Assembly (NCBI RefSeq): GCF_018100795.1
Contig: NZ_JAGJDY010000001.1
Span: 512,733-576,732, forward strand
DNA: 64,000 bases
Reading direction: 5' to 3'
Source: Alteromonas sp. MMG017
GTDB taxonomy: Bacteria; Pseudomonadota; Gammaproteobacteria; Enterobacterales; Alteromonadaceae
Shown here: positions 46,809-55,933 of the stretch, piece by piece
Numbering within the stretch: the first letter of the stretch is position 1
Layout: each line of letters opens with the position of its first letter
Program-made: the position numbers and the translations under genes
The notes under the pieces: generated by a model
The model's database searches: none
The model's input: the letters and a program-made list of their open reading frames with translations, nothing else
Told to the model about the DNA's origin: nothing

Positions 46809-46836
46809 AAAAAGCCGCTAATGAAAGCGGCTTTTT
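46809..46836 (-). terminator. hairpin between yjbE and yjbF
   Basis: An 11-bp stem (46809-46819 with 46826-46836) with A and T runs on both ends. It sits inside the operon, just after yjbE. It probably lets yjbE be transcribed in excess over yjbFGH by partial termination. Confidence 0.7.
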
Positions 46837-46851
46837 CGAAACTATTTATTA

Positions 46852-47205
46852 TTACTGTACGGTCGGTGCGTAAGTAAATGTCACTGGAACAGTGATAGTT
46901 GTGGTAGCAGTTGACGTACCAGTTACAGTAGTAGTATTAGTGTTAGTAGTACCAACACAAACGCCGTCTACTAATGGATCATCGCCTTCACAAGTAGCTG
47001 TACCTTCGCCACCATCATCAACAGCTGTTGATGAATTGTTAGAAACAACACCAGCAACAACGCCAGCAACAACAGCAGCAGTTGCTACAACTGGAGCAGT
47101 TACAGCACCAATTCCTGTAGTTCCAGCTCCGCCTTCGGCGTCTTGAGCGCTAACACCAGCAGACATAGCTGCCGCTGCAAACAATGCAATAATTGACTTT
47201 TTCAT
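46852..47205 (-). CDS. yjbE: YjbE/GfcA-like small secreted protein
   Basis: A 117-residue protein with a signal peptide (MKKSIIALFAAAAMSAGVSAQ) and a low-complexity mature part. It has Gly/Ala/Val segments (TGIGAVTAPVVATAAVVAGV), one C...C pair (CEGDDPLVDGVC), then Thr-rich repeats. This is the kind of small protein that opens yjb/gfc operons, where function is unknown. The ATG at 47205 has AAAGGAC upstream. Confidence 0.7.
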   Translation of the reverse strand: MKKSIIALFAAAAMSAGVSAQDAEGGAGTTGIGAVTAPVVATAAVVAGVVAGVVSNNSSTAVDDGGEGTATCEGDDPLVDGVCVGTTNTNTTTVTGTSTATTTITVPVTFTYAPTVQ

Positions 47206-47299
47206 ATTAGTCCTTTCAGAAAATTTACCCATTAGAGTCATATGCTAAATCATTTTCAACGATTTGACTAGATTATATTCGATGAATGACTAACAAAAT

Positions 47300-47977
47300 C
47301 TATGTTAACAGGCCTCGCTGGGCAAATGAAACCGTTTCTGTGTCTCCGACAACAAAATGATCGAGAACAGAAACATCGATCATTGCCATCGCATTCTGGA
47401 TCTCCCCGGTCAGCCTAATATCTGCCTGACTCGGTTCAGCCACGCCTGAGGGATGATTATGGACTAAGATCACGGCCGCTGCATTATCTTTCATCACTTG
47501 CTTTAAAAGCTCTCGGGGATATACCGCCGCACTATTAATAGTACCTGTAAACATGGTTCTACATGCAATAAGCTGATGCTGACTATCTAACATTAATAGT
47601 AGGAATTTTTCTTGCTGACAGTCCCGTAGTTTTGCTTGTAAATAACGCTTTGTATCATCCACATTATTAAATACGTCTTGTCTAGCAAGTGGAATTTCTA
47701 AATTACGCCTAAATATCTCAAAAGCAGCTTGAAATTGTGCAAATTTACAGGCGCCGAGACCATTCACATCGGTAAACTCTGATTCGTTTGCCGCAACCAC
47801 GCCTCGTAGCGATCCCACTTTCTCTAACAGATCTCTGGCCAAACCTAATGCCGTTTTCCCAGCTACTCCAGCGCCTAGCATAACGGCAATTAACTCAGCG
47901 TCACTTAAGTATTCTGCACCATAATAAAGTAGCTTTTCCCTCGGCCGTTCTTTAATAGGCCACACTTTTATCGACAT
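47300..47977 (-). CDS. radC: RadC family JAB-domain protein
   Basis: About 225 residues. It has the N-terminal helix-hairpin-helix-like region (GAEYLSDAELIAVMLGAG) and the C-terminal JAB/MPN domain with the metal motif VHNHPSGVAEPSQAD. The name suggests DNA repair, but that role is disputed and its biochemical function is unclear. The ATG at 47977 (MSIKVWPI) is the usual start. It is divergent from coaBC as in Escherichia coli. Confidence 0.93.
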   Translation of the reverse strand: MSIKVWPIKERPREKLLYYGAEYLSDAELIAVMLGAGVAGKTALGLARDLLEKVGSLRGVVAANESEFTDVNGLGACKFAQFQAAFEIFRRNLEIPLARQDVFNNVDDTKRYLQAKLRDCQQEKFLLLMLDSQHQLIACRTMFTGTINSAAVYPRELLKQVMKDNAAAVILVHNHPSGVAEPSQADIRLTGEIQNAMAMIDVSVLDHFVVGDTETVSFAQRGLLT

Positions 47978-48174
47978 TATTAATTTCTCACACACAAAAT
48001 GAATATAGGGTTATAGCGCAGTAGTCTATTTATAATCGACTGATCATTGGGCGAGTTCTTGTTGAAATGCCTTACTCATAGGTGCGTTTGAAATAGTGAG
48101 TGTACTTTTGTTCAGCTACCGCAAAAATAGCCATCATGATAGTCTTAGGTTATGTAAAAAATGATATTTCAAAT

Positions 48175-49392
48175 ATGTCTTTAGCAAATAAAAATGTTCT
48201 GCTTGGTGTTAGTGGTGGGATTGCCGCTTATAAAACCCCAGATTTAGTGCGTAAGCTTACCGCGCTAGGCGCTAATGTACGCGTAGTACTAACAGGCTCT
48301 GCGGCTGAATTTGTAAGCCCTCTTTCGTTACAAGCGGTTTCAGGTAACCCGGTGCACCAACATTTGCTAGACCCAGCTGCAGAAGCGGCGATGGGTCACA
48401 TCGAATTGGCTAAGTGGGCAGATGTTTTGCTTATCGCCCCCGCTACAGCCAATATTATGGCTAAGCTGGCGCATGGATTGGCTGACGACTTGCTCACCAC
48501 TTTATACTTGGCCACAGAAGCGAAAGTTTTTATTGCTCCTGCAATGAATCAGCAAATGTGGAAGGCGACTGCAACGCAAGTAAACTTAGGCATCTTGACG
48601 CAGCATGGCGCATTGTTTATTGGCCCAGCTGATGGAGAGCAGGCTTGTGGTGATGTAGGCTCAGGCCGCATGGTAGAGCCAGTAGAAATTGCTTCAACCA
48701 TCAACAGAAGCTTAAGTGCACCAAACGATAAGATTTTATCAGGTAAGCACATCCTTATTACAGCAGGGCCAACTCGAGAACCACTGGATCCCGTCCGCTA
48801 TATTTCCAATCATAGTTCGGGAAAAATGGGTTTCGCTATTGCTGATATGGCCATTAAAGCAGGCGCCGAGGTTACCCTTATCGCTGGGCCAGTAAACTTG
48901 CCAACCCCTGATGGGTGTAAGCGTATTGATGTGGCTACCGCCGATGAAATGTTAGTGGCATGTGAGCAAGCGGTTTCTCAATCCGATATTTTTATCGCTA
49001 CCGCTGCGGTAGCAGATTATAAAGCGGTGCAGGTTGCCGAAAATAAAATTAAGAAAATCGGTGATGAGTTAACACTTACTTTTGTTAAAAACCCTGATAT
49101 TCTAGCAACGATTGCAATGCGAACTGACAAACCTTTCTGTGTTGGTTTTGCCGCAGAAAGCCAAGATGTGGAATTGTACGCCCGTGGAAAGCTGAAAAAC
49201 AAAAAGCTTGATATGATTGCGGCGAATGACATAACTGCAGACGGACTTGGTTTTAATAGCGACCATAATGCGTTACATGTAATTTGGGACGATGGCGATA
49301 AACACTTACCTGCCACCACAAAACCTAAGTTAGCTGAAGCATTGTTACTACTTATTGCGAATCGATTTAACAGTAAAACTATTGTTCAATAG
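48175..49392 (+). CDS. coaBC: bifunctional phosphopantothenoylcysteine decarboxylase / phosphopantothenate-cysteine ligase
   Basis: About 405 residues. The N-terminal flavoprotein (CoaC) domain begins [22 protein letters not shown] and has APAMNQQMW with the catalytic-site PxMNxxMW motif. The C-terminal CoaB domain begins near residue 190 with [27 protein letters not shown] and has AAVADYKA. It carries out two steps from 4'-phosphopantothenate to phosphopantetheine in CoA synthesis. The ATG at 48175 matches the family start, and the longer frame from 48100 is unlikely. Confidence 0.95.
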   Translation: MSLANKNVLLGVSGGIAAYKTPDLVRKLTALGANVRVVLTGSAAEFVSPLSLQAVSGNPVHQHLLDPAAEAAMGHIELAKWADVLLIAPATANIMAKLAHGLADDLLTTLYLATEAKVFIAPAMNQQMWKATATQVNLGILTQHGALFIGPADGEQACGDVGSGRMVEPVEIASTINRSLSAPNDKILSGKHILITAGPTREPLDPVRYISNHSSGKMGFAIADMAIKAGAEVTLIAGPVNLPTPDGCKRIDVATADEMLVACEQAVSQSDIFIATAAVADYKAVQVAENKIKKIGDELTLTFVKNPDILATIAMRTDKPFCVGFAAESQDVELYARGKLKNKKLDMIAANDITADGLGFNSDHNALHVIWDDGDKHLPATTKPKLAEALLLLIANRFNSKTIVQ

Positions 49393-49512
49393 CCAAGCTT
49401 AGAACATCACTCAAAAATAAAAATAACGATATACGCTAATACAAGTATTCTGCGTGTCGATAATAACAAGAACTCATAATAACGATTTGGCCTGAGCCAA
49501 CTTAACATGGAA

Positions 49513-49529
49513 CGGACTTCTTAAGTCCG
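49513..49529 (+). promoter_or_regulatory. small hairpin in the slmA leader
   Basis: CGGACTT and AAGTCCG form perfect 7-bp arms around CTT, just before the GGAGGA-type ribosome binding site of slmA. It might affect translation or be an operator. Function unproven. Confidence 0.3.
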
Positions 49530-49552
49530 GTTGTGGAGGAATTACTCTCATC

Positions 49553-50140
49553 ATGCCTGCTGTCAAAAAAACAAATCGCAGAGCCCAAATTCTGCAAGCC
49601 CTAGCGGGAATGTTGGAAACAAACCCTGGTCAACGTATCACTACAGCAAAATTAGCTGAAAAAGTGGGCGTTTCAGAAGCGGCGCTATATCGCCATTTCC
49701 CAAGTAAAGCCAGAATGTTCGAAGGACTCATCGAGTTCATCGAAGAAACCTTGTTTACCCGCATTAATAAAATAGTTAACGAAGAAAAAGACTCGCTTAC
49801 TCGATGTCAGCTGATTCTTCACCTCATTTTAGGCTTTGCCGAGAAGAACCCAGGTATTACTCGTATATTAAACGGTGATGCTTTGATGGGTGAGCAAGAC
49901 AGATTGCGTGCGCGTATTGCAAAACTCTTTGAACGCCTTGAGACTCAGCTTAAGCAGGTACTACGTGAGCGCAAGTTGCGTGAAGGAAAAACCCTAGCAG
50001 CCGATGAGGCGATAATTGCTAACATGCTTATTTGTTACACCGATGGCCGCATTAACTTGTTTATTCGAAGTGGTTTCACCCGTAAACCAACTGAACAGTT
50101 CAATGAACAGTGGGCTGCTTTTAAGCAGATGTTTATTTAA
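49553..50140 (+). CDS. slmA: nucleoid occlusion factor SlmA
   Basis: A 195-residue TetR-family protein with the helix-turn-helix [31 protein letters not shown] (residues 25-55), nearly identical in layout to SlmA. It binds many chromosomal sites and blocks FtsZ ring assembly over the nucleoid. It follows coaBC by 160 bp. The dut gene usually found between them in enterobacteria is absent here. Confidence 0.93.
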   Translation: MPAVKKTNRRAQILQALAGMLETNPGQRITTAKLAEKVGVSEAALYRHFPSKARMFEGLIEFIEETLFTRINKIVNEEKDSLTRCQLILHLILGFAEKNPGITRILNGDALMGEQDRLRARIAKLFERLETQLKQVLRERKLREGKTLAADEAIIANMLICYTDGRINLFIRSGFTRKPTEQFNEQWAAFKQMFI

Positions 50141-50156
50141 GGAAAATCACGGATTA

Positions 50157-50185
50157 AAAAAGGCGCTTTATTACAGCGCCTTTTT
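50157..50185 (+). terminator. rho-independent terminator after slmA
   Basis: Arms AAAAAGGCGCT (50157-50167) and AGCGCCTTTTT (50175-50185) with a 7-nt loop, 16 bp after the slmA stop. Confidence 0.88.
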
Positions 50186-50250
50186 AGTTTGTGTAAGGTT
50201 AAATAATTTCCGTAGATTAGATTTTCTTTATTTTCATCTATAATAATTAA

Positions 50251-51087
50251 CTAAGAAAATAACCTTCTCTCTAATAGCTTGAAGTTAACTTTCCAATTTG
50301 TTTTTAGCTTATGCTTAAAATCGCCCGCTCTGTTTAACTGAAGATCTTCTGCATTAGATTTAAAATTTTCTAATGCTTGTGGGTGCAGATTAAATAAATC
50401 AATAGCGCTCTTTGCTACGTTACCATAGCCTTTATATTCATTTGCTTTGTTTTCAATGTGTATAACTGACATCCACAACCTTTTACCACGAATAGGACTC
50501 ACTGCTTTTACGCTACTCCAATAACCGTGTCGTTCTTGAGTCCATATTGTTTTAAAGTTTTCACTTTTTTCAATCAAACTCATAAATGGGTTGTGAACAT
50601 GTGAGTGTTGACCAAACCTTACCCGCGGTGCAACTTGCAGTGTATAACCGTCAACAAAATCTATAACCCTAAATTCTTGCTCAGCGAATTGACTGTGTAC
50701 TTCTTTTACAAAATCTTGATGAAGGCTATCGTCGTTATCTAATCTAGTTGTAATTAAATAAGGCTCTGTAAGGCGACTTTTTATTTCTCTGGTAATAGAC
50801 GGTAAAAAATCATCCATTCCATCTGCATAAATAGGTATAAATTGGGGAAAGAGTAAAGAGAGCTCGCTAATTTTTTCACGAAAAATTTGTGGTGTAGTTT
50901 TATCGAAAAACACTAACCATTCAAAATCCTTTTTAGTTTGGCCTTTTATCGAAGAATAACAATACTGTTCAAACAGTTTTAATCTATTTTCCATCCAGCT
51001 GTGGGTTAAAACTTTAGATTGAGATTTTGTCTCATCCCAACCTTTTTTCCTAAGATTGAAGCGAGTTAATATAAAGTGCTGAAACAT
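50251..51087 (-). CDS. putative rhamnosyltransferase-family glycosyltransferase
   Basis: A 278-residue protein that resembles the Rhamno_transf family. It opens FQHFILTRFNLRKKGW. It has WMENRLKLFEQYCYSSIKGQTKKDFEWLVFFD near residue 31 and TTRLDNDDSLHQDFV near 113, where DNDD is a DxD-like sugar-nucleotide motif. It is presumably cytosolic and acts in surface glycan synthesis. It is AT-rich, isolated between terminators, and may be laterally acquired. The acceptor is unknown. Confidence 0.7.
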   Translation of the reverse strand: MFQHFILTRFNLRKKGWDETKSQSKVLTHSWMENRLKLFEQYCYSSIKGQTKKDFEWLVFFDKTTPQIFREKISELSLLFPQFIPIYADGMDDFLPSITREIKSRLTEPYLITTRLDNDDSLHQDFVKEVHSQFAEQEFRVIDFVDGYTLQVAPRVRFGQHSHVHNPFMSLIEKSENFKTIWTQERHGYWSSVKAVSPIRGKRLWMSVIHIENKANEYKGYGNVAKSAIDLFNLHPQALENFKSNAEDLQLNRAGDFKHKLKTNWKVNFKLLERRLFS

Positions 51088-51321
51088 AATGCTGCCAGTA
51101 AAAATTTAGAAGATACTTTTTTACTAATTGATAACTCAAACGTAAAAATTCCATTTAATACCCAACTTAGAGTAACAAAAAGCTCACTAGTTCTGTTTTA
51201 GTGACAAAAAGTAGGTTTAAAAATCCTCTAGCATCAATTTCCAAGTGCAATATCGATACGGGCTATGCTTAACCTCAAACGGCTTTCAAATCGCGTAACG
51301 TGATCAAAATTCACCTACAAA

Positions 51322-51347
51322 AAAAGCAGCATATATATGCTGCTTTT
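51322..51347. terminator. bidirectional terminator after the M28 peptidase gene
   Basis: A perfect 26-bp palindrome, AAAAGCAGCATAT and its complement, preceded by an A-run that becomes a T-run for minus-strand transcripts. It lies 21 bp after the peptidase stop. Confidence 0.85.
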
Positions 51348-51367
51348 CTATTTAGAATAAAGATACG

Positions 51368-53005
51368 TTACTTACTAAACGTATTACCGAAGAAGTCACC
51401 TTCATTCCATTTCGGCTTGTCTTCTTGATTAGCTAGGGTCCAACCAATTTGTGCATTTACTTTGGTAAAGGCTTCAGCAGCATTCCAATTAAACGGCTGG
51501 TTAATATCATCGCTAGGTTTGTGGTAATTCGTTGATAGGAAGTGGCCAAACACTTTACTACCATCTACCTCTGGATCTTTTGATGTTAAACCAGGCACTA
51601 AAAATACTGCTGGTACGCCTTGTTTAACAAATGCGTAGTGATCTGAGCGAGTAAATAGCGCTTGGTCTGGCCAAGGATCTGGGCTTAATGAAATATCAGC
51701 ATTACTTGCAGCGGTTTCAACCGACGCTTTTAAGTCACTGTGGTTTGCACCAAACGCAATGACGTCGGCAAACTCATAAGTTAAAATGGGCATATCAAGG
51801 TTAACGTTTGCCACCATTGACGTCACCGGCACGGTAGGATTGCGAGCAAAGTAATCTGCCCCTAATAATCCTTTTTCCTCACCTGTTACCGATACAAACA
51901 ATATCGAACGCTTAGGTTTTACGTCCATTTCGCTGAATAAGCGTGCAGTTTCTAGCATTACCGACGTGCCAGAAGCATTATCCATAGCACCGTTGTTGAT
52001 ATTGTCTTTCTTAACTGTTTTCGCGAAACCAATGTGATCAGAGTGCGCAGAAAAAACAACATATTCATCTTTAAGCGCGGGATCTGAACCTTCAAGCACG
52101 CCAACAACATTCGGGCTAGTCACTACTTCGTGAGTGCTTTTTTTACTTAAGCTTACTGTGCCAGGTAACGCAAAGCCTGTTGGTACTTTATCTGCTTCAA
52201 GGTCGGCATAAATATCGTCAAGTTCTCGCTCAGCCCCTTCAAATAAGGTTTTTGCTGCAGCTTCACTTAAATAAGCACCACCTTTAATTTGTGGGAAGGT
52301 ATTAGCAGGTTTGCCTTCGTCGTTTAACCAAGCCATACGCGGTGTATGAATATAGCTTAAGCGACTTTGATAAGGCCGTACTTTTTCGTTTTTAGGCGTG
52401 GTGATGGTGATCATGCCAATTGCACCATGCTCAGCGGCGTATTTTTGCTTCTGATACCCTGAGGCAAAATGAGCACCTTCTTCCGAAGGAAAATCACTGG
52501 GTTTACCGGCTAGCGAAACCACAATTTTGCCCTCCACATCGATATTTTCATAATCGTTGTGAGACAACTCGTCAGCCACTATGCCATAACCAACAAACAC
52601 AAGTTCACCTGAAACATTAGCATCAACGCTAAGTAAACTAGGACCTGCTAAATATTCTTTTGGGTAAGCAAAAGCAATTTTTTCGCCATTACGAGTAAGC
52701 GTAAATTCTGGCGACTCTTGCAATAGGTTTGCTTTACGGAAGCTCACCTGTTGCATGTAGCCTTCTGTACCCGCTGGCTTTAAACCATATTTTGCAAATT
52801 CTGTCGCAATATACAGCGCGGCAATTTCATGCCCTCGAGACCCCGTATCACGGCCTTCAAGTAAGTCATCGGCTAGGAAAAATAAGTGTGACTTTATACG
52901 CTGAGTATCAGGGTTAAAGCTATTTTCTGTCGTTTCATGGTTATGCGCAGTGGCAGCAAACGCCATCGCCGTCATCGCACTTCCAAGTAATAGTTTTTTT
53001 ATCAT
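51368..53005 (-). CDS. secreted M28-family metallopeptidase
   Basis: About 545 residues with a signal peptide (KKLLLGSAMTAMAFAATA). A PA-type insert lies roughly at residues 125-290. The peptidase core carries the zinc ligands of M28: SAHSDHIG, MDNASG, TGEEKGLLGADY, NLDMP and a late TNYHKPSDD. It would cleave N-terminal residues from peptides in the periplasm or outside the cell. The ATG at 53005 is preferred to an upstream start that would put a charged extension before the signal peptide. It is divergent from the DUF1820 gene. Confidence 0.88.
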   Translation of the reverse strand: MIKKLLLGSAMTAMAFAATAHNHETTENSFNPDTQRIKSHLFFLADDLLEGRDTGSRGHEIAALYIATEFAKYGLKPAGTEGYMQQVSFRKANLLQESPEFTLTRNGEKIAFAYPKEYLAGPSLLSVDANVSGELVFVGYGIVADELSHNDYENIDVEGKIVVSLAGKPSDFPSEEGAHFASGYQKQKYAAEHGAIGMITITTPKNEKVRPYQSRLSYIHTPRMAWLNDEGKPANTFPQIKGGAYLSEAAAKTLFEGAERELDDIYADLEADKVPTGFALPGTVSLSKKSTHEVVTSPNVVGVLEGSDPALKDEYVVFSAHSDHIGFAKTVKKDNINNGAMDNASGTSVMLETARLFSEMDVKPKRSILFVSVTGEEKGLLGADYFARNPTVPVTSMVANVNLDMPILTYEFADVIAFGANHSDLKASVETAASNADISLSPDPWPDQALFTRSDHYAFVKQGVPAVFLVPGLTSKDPEVDGSKVFGHFLSTNYHKPSDDINQPFNWNAAEAFTKVNAQIGWTLANQEDKPKWNEGDFFGNTFSK

Positions 53006-53156
53006 TGTATTTCCACTATTTTTGAGGTCTTTACATATTACCTTACCCAAGCGATTCCGTAACGTTTAAGCCCAACGATTTTCGATCATTGCCCGTATTC
53101 ATAGTCCATTGTAATATTCACGCTCTTTCAACCATCATTGAACTAACGACACCTTT

Positions 53157-53492
53157 ATGACAAAAACCGACCCTTTGTATCGCGTGCAGTTCGTCAGTAA
53201 TGGCGAGCGCTACGATGTGTACGTCAAATCACTTTCTCAAAGTGGCTTATTTGGATTCGTGGAAATTGGAGAATTTGTGTGGGATACCCATACTGGCATA
53301 GTAGTAGATCCCAGCCATGAAAAACTCAAATCAGAGTTCGTAGACGTCACCAGCACTTATATTCCTATGCATAACATCCTTCGAATTGATGCGGTCAGTA
53401 AAAAAGGCACAGCCAAAATTACTAAATTAGATAATAAGTCTGATAAAGTGATGCCTTTCCCTAGCCCAATTTATACACCTAACAAAGAGTAA
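53157..53492 (+). CDS. DUF1820 family protein
   Basis: A 111-residue soluble protein. YRVQFVSNGERYDVYVKSLSQSGLFGFVEIGEFVW is the DUF1820 signature, and the C-terminal tail ends with PFPSPIYTP. The function is unknown, and the family is widespread in gammaproteobacteria. The gene lies 41 bp upstream of the DUF885 gene and may be co-transcribed with it. Confidence 0.85.
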   Translation: MTKTDPLYRVQFVSNGERYDVYVKSLSQSGLFGFVEIGEFVWDTHTGIVVDPSHEKLKSEFVDVTSTYIPMHNILRIDAVSKKGTAKITKLDNKSDKVMPFPSPIYTPNKE

Positions 53493-53533
53493 CCCACCGT
53501 GGATAATCCGGTCTAAGGTTACCGGAGGCTTCC

Positions 53534-55288
53534 ATGTACCGTTATTTGTTAATTTTTATACTCGCATTTACTAGCTTTACGTCGTTGGCCAGCACCAATG
53601 AGGATAAGTCGTTTTATGCGTTGTTAGATGAAATTTGGAAATACGAACTAAGTGTTTCCCCGCTTCTAGCCTCGAGACAAGGTGACAGTTCGCAAAATAA
53701 CAAGTTACCAGATATTTCACCACAAGGCTTAGCCACTCAAGATCAACAATGGCGAGCGTACCGTAATGCATTGAAAGCGTATTCTAAGGAAAACCTATCT
53801 GACGACGCTTTTATCTCGTTGCTTATGCAGCAGTATCGGCTAGAGAATTATATTAGCCAATATCACTTTCGCGCTTATCTTGTCCCCATTAACTCCGAAT
53901 ACGGTTTTCATGGTGCCATGGCATCCTTGCCAAATTTATCTGTATTTAAAACGGTGGAGGATTATCATGCCTACCTGTCTCGTTTGGATGCACTTAAACC
54001 CTACTTTGAACAACAAATCACCTATATGCGCCAAGGACTAAAAGAGGGTTACACCCAACCTAAAGTGGTTCTTGAAGGCTTCGAAGATGCGGTAGCCGCT
54101 TATATTATGGACGACCCAAAGAAAAGTGGGTTCTACAGTCCATTTACTCGATTTCCAAAACATATTGATGCTTCACAACAAGCTGCGTTAGCCCAACTAG
54201 GCCAACAAGCCATTACCACCAGCGTTTTTCCTGCTTACCAAGCATTTTATGACTTCATGGTTGATGAATATATTCCCGGCGCCCGAGCCGCCATTGCTGC
54301 TAACGAGTGGCCTGATGGCAAAGCTTATTACGCTAACCGCGCCAAGCACTACACCACCACGGATATGAGCCCCGAAGACATTCATACTCTTGGCTTAAAT
54401 GAAGTGAAGCGAATTCGAACTGAAATGCAAAGCGTGGTAGATAGCCTTGAATTCGATGGTAGTATTAATGAATTCATTACCTTTTTACGTGAAGATCCGC
54501 AATTTTATGCCACCAGCGCAGAAGATCTGCTTAAAGAGGCCTCATTTATTGCGAAAAAGATGGACGCTAAATTACCATCGCTCTTTGAATATTTACCTCG
54601 TACGCCCTATGGCGTTGCCCCTGTACCCGATAGTATCGCCCCAAAGTACACCACGGGTCGTTATATTCACCCTAGTCGAGACGATCAACCTGGTTACTAC
54701 TGGGTAAATACTTATGCGTTGGACAAGCGTCCGCTTTATGCCCTTCCAGCTCTTACCTTGCACGAGGCGGTTCCTGGGCATCATTTGCAAATATCTTTAG
54801 CTGCGGAATTAGAAAATTTACCCATGGTTCGACGTAACACTTATATTTCAGCTTTTGGTGAAGGTTGGGGTTTGTATTCTGAATTTTTAGGAATTGAAGC
54901 AGGAATGTATGAAGACCCTTATGATAATTTTGGCCGCTTAAGCTATGAAATGTGGCGTGCGTGTCGTCTTGTCGTAGATACCGGCATGCACACCATGGGA
55001 TGGAGCCGAGATAAAGCGGTTGATTTTATGATGTCCAATACGGCTTTGTCAGAGCATAATGTAAATACCGAGATTGACCGATATATATCATGGCCAGCTC
55101 AAGCCCTATCTTATAAGATTGGTGAAATAAAAATAAAGTCGTTGCGTGAGAAGGCTGAAACTGCGCTAGGGCAGCATTTCGACGTACGTAAATTTCACCG
55201 AGCAGTATTAGAAAATGGCTCTGTGCCATTATTCATTTTAGAGCAAAAAATCATCCAATTCATAGAAGAACAAAAGGCGGCAAGATAA
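53534..55288 (+). CDS. DUF885 family (M32-like) zinc hydrolase, exported
   Basis: A 584-residue protein with a signal peptide (MYRYLLIFILAFTSFTSLAS) and the zinc motif LHEAVPGHHLQISLA near residue 413, the HExxPGHH signature of DUF885. Downstream GEGWGLYSEFLG supplies a further ligand. The family is thought to be peptidase-like. An AGG ribosome binding site precedes the ATG. It overlaps the next gene by 1 nt (TAATG). Confidence 0.85.
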   Translation: MYRYLLIFILAFTSFTSLASTNEDKSFYALLDEIWKYELSVSPLLASRQGDSSQNNKLPDISPQGLATQDQQWRAYRNALKAYSKENLSDDAFISLLMQQYRLENYISQYHFRAYLVPINSEYGFHGAMASLPNLSVFKTVEDYHAYLSRLDALKPYFEQQITYMRQGLKEGYTQPKVVLEGFEDAVAAYIMDDPKKSGFYSPFTRFPKHIDASQQAALAQLGQQAITTSVFPAYQAFYDFMVDEYIPGARAAIAANEWPDGKAYYANRAKHYTTTDMSPEDIHTLGLNEVKRIRTEMQSVVDSLEFDGSINEFITFLREDPQFYATSAEDLLKEASFIAKKMDAKLPSLFEYLPRTPYGVAPVPDSIAPKYTTGRYIHPSRDDQPGYYWVNTYALDKRPLYALPALTLHEAVPGHHLQISLAAELENLPMVRRNTYISAFGEGWGLYSEFLGIEAGMYEDPYDNFGRLSYEMWRACRLVVDTGMHTMGWSRDKAVDFMMSNTALSEHNVNTEIDRYISWPAQALSYKIGEIKIKSLREKAETALGQHFDVRKFHRAVLENGSVPLFILEQKIIQFIEEQKAAR

Positions 55289-55803
55289 TGATATTTGCAT
55301 TTGGGATCATAGGGCTGCTTGTCCTGTTTTTGATTTATTTAGCGCTTCGTGTGCAAACGCTACAACGAGAGCTTACGCTTACGCGCTCATCTGCAAAACA
55401 AAATGGTAATAAAGTTAATCATGCTTATAAGAATTTAGTGCTCGTCACTGATGCATTAGAAAAGACATATGCAGCGCGCATCGAAAGTGCCTACAAAAGC
55501 CGCCTGATAAGTCAGCAACAACATACTGCTCTTATGCCGCTTATGCTTAATTTCTCTAGTATCGTAATGGCGTGTTGTGAAAAAGGCGCTACGTTAGAAG
55601 AAGCGTTGGATTCAGCATTAAGCAGCACCGATGTATCACAAAGCGATGTGCGAGACGTGATTAAAGAAATGCCCGGCCCCATTCGTATGGCTTGGTCTAA
55701 AAACAGCGCTGATGGCTTTATTGCGGCCTGCCAGTTAATTACCAGCTCGGTGGGCGGTAACACTAAAAAAAGCCCTGCTAGCAGCGATGCCAGTACGGCG
55801 TAA
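55288..55803 (+). CDS. membrane-anchored hypothetical protein with coiled coil
   Basis: A 171-residue protein with an N-terminal membrane helix (FAFGIIGLLVLFLIYLAL). A heptad-like region (VQTLQRELTLTRSSAKQN) follows, then a helical domain ending with a Ser/Ala-rich tail. I do not recognise the family. The 1-nt overlap with the DUF885 gene implies co-translation, so a partner role at the inner membrane is possible but unproven. Confidence 0.6.
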   Translation: MIFAFGIIGLLVLFLIYLALRVQTLQRELTLTRSSAKQNGNKVNHAYKNLVLVTDALEKTYAARIESAYKSRLISQQQHTALMPLMLNFSSIVMACCEKGATLEEALDSALSSTDVSQSDVRDVIKEMPGPIRMAWSKNSADGFIAACQLITSSVGGNTKKSPASSDASTA

Positions 55804-55876
55804 TTATTTGAGTAATTATTTAAGCATTTTTATCAAATAGTTAGATGCCCTCACAGCCTTAACTATTTAACCCATC

Positions 55877-55931
55877 TTGAAAAGACAAACCTCTACACTA
55901 TAATACTGTACATACATACAGTATTATAGTG
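55877..55931 (+). promoter_or_regulatory. imuA promoter with overlapping LexA (SOS) box
   Basis: TTGAAA at 55877-55882 and a perfect TATAAT at 55899-55904 are spaced by 16 bp. A canonical SOS box CTG-N10-CAG lies at 55906-55921 within a perfect 15-bp-arm palindrome spanning 55896-55931. The palindrome overlaps the -10, the predicted start site and the leader, so LexA would block the promoter tightly. Confidence 0.9.
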
Positions 55932-55933
55932 TT

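Noticed and set aside
46892..47146. 84-codon plus-strand frame opposite yjbE
   Set aside because: Its Val/Thr/Pro-rich composition is the antisense of the low-complexity yjbE sequence. No independent start signal.
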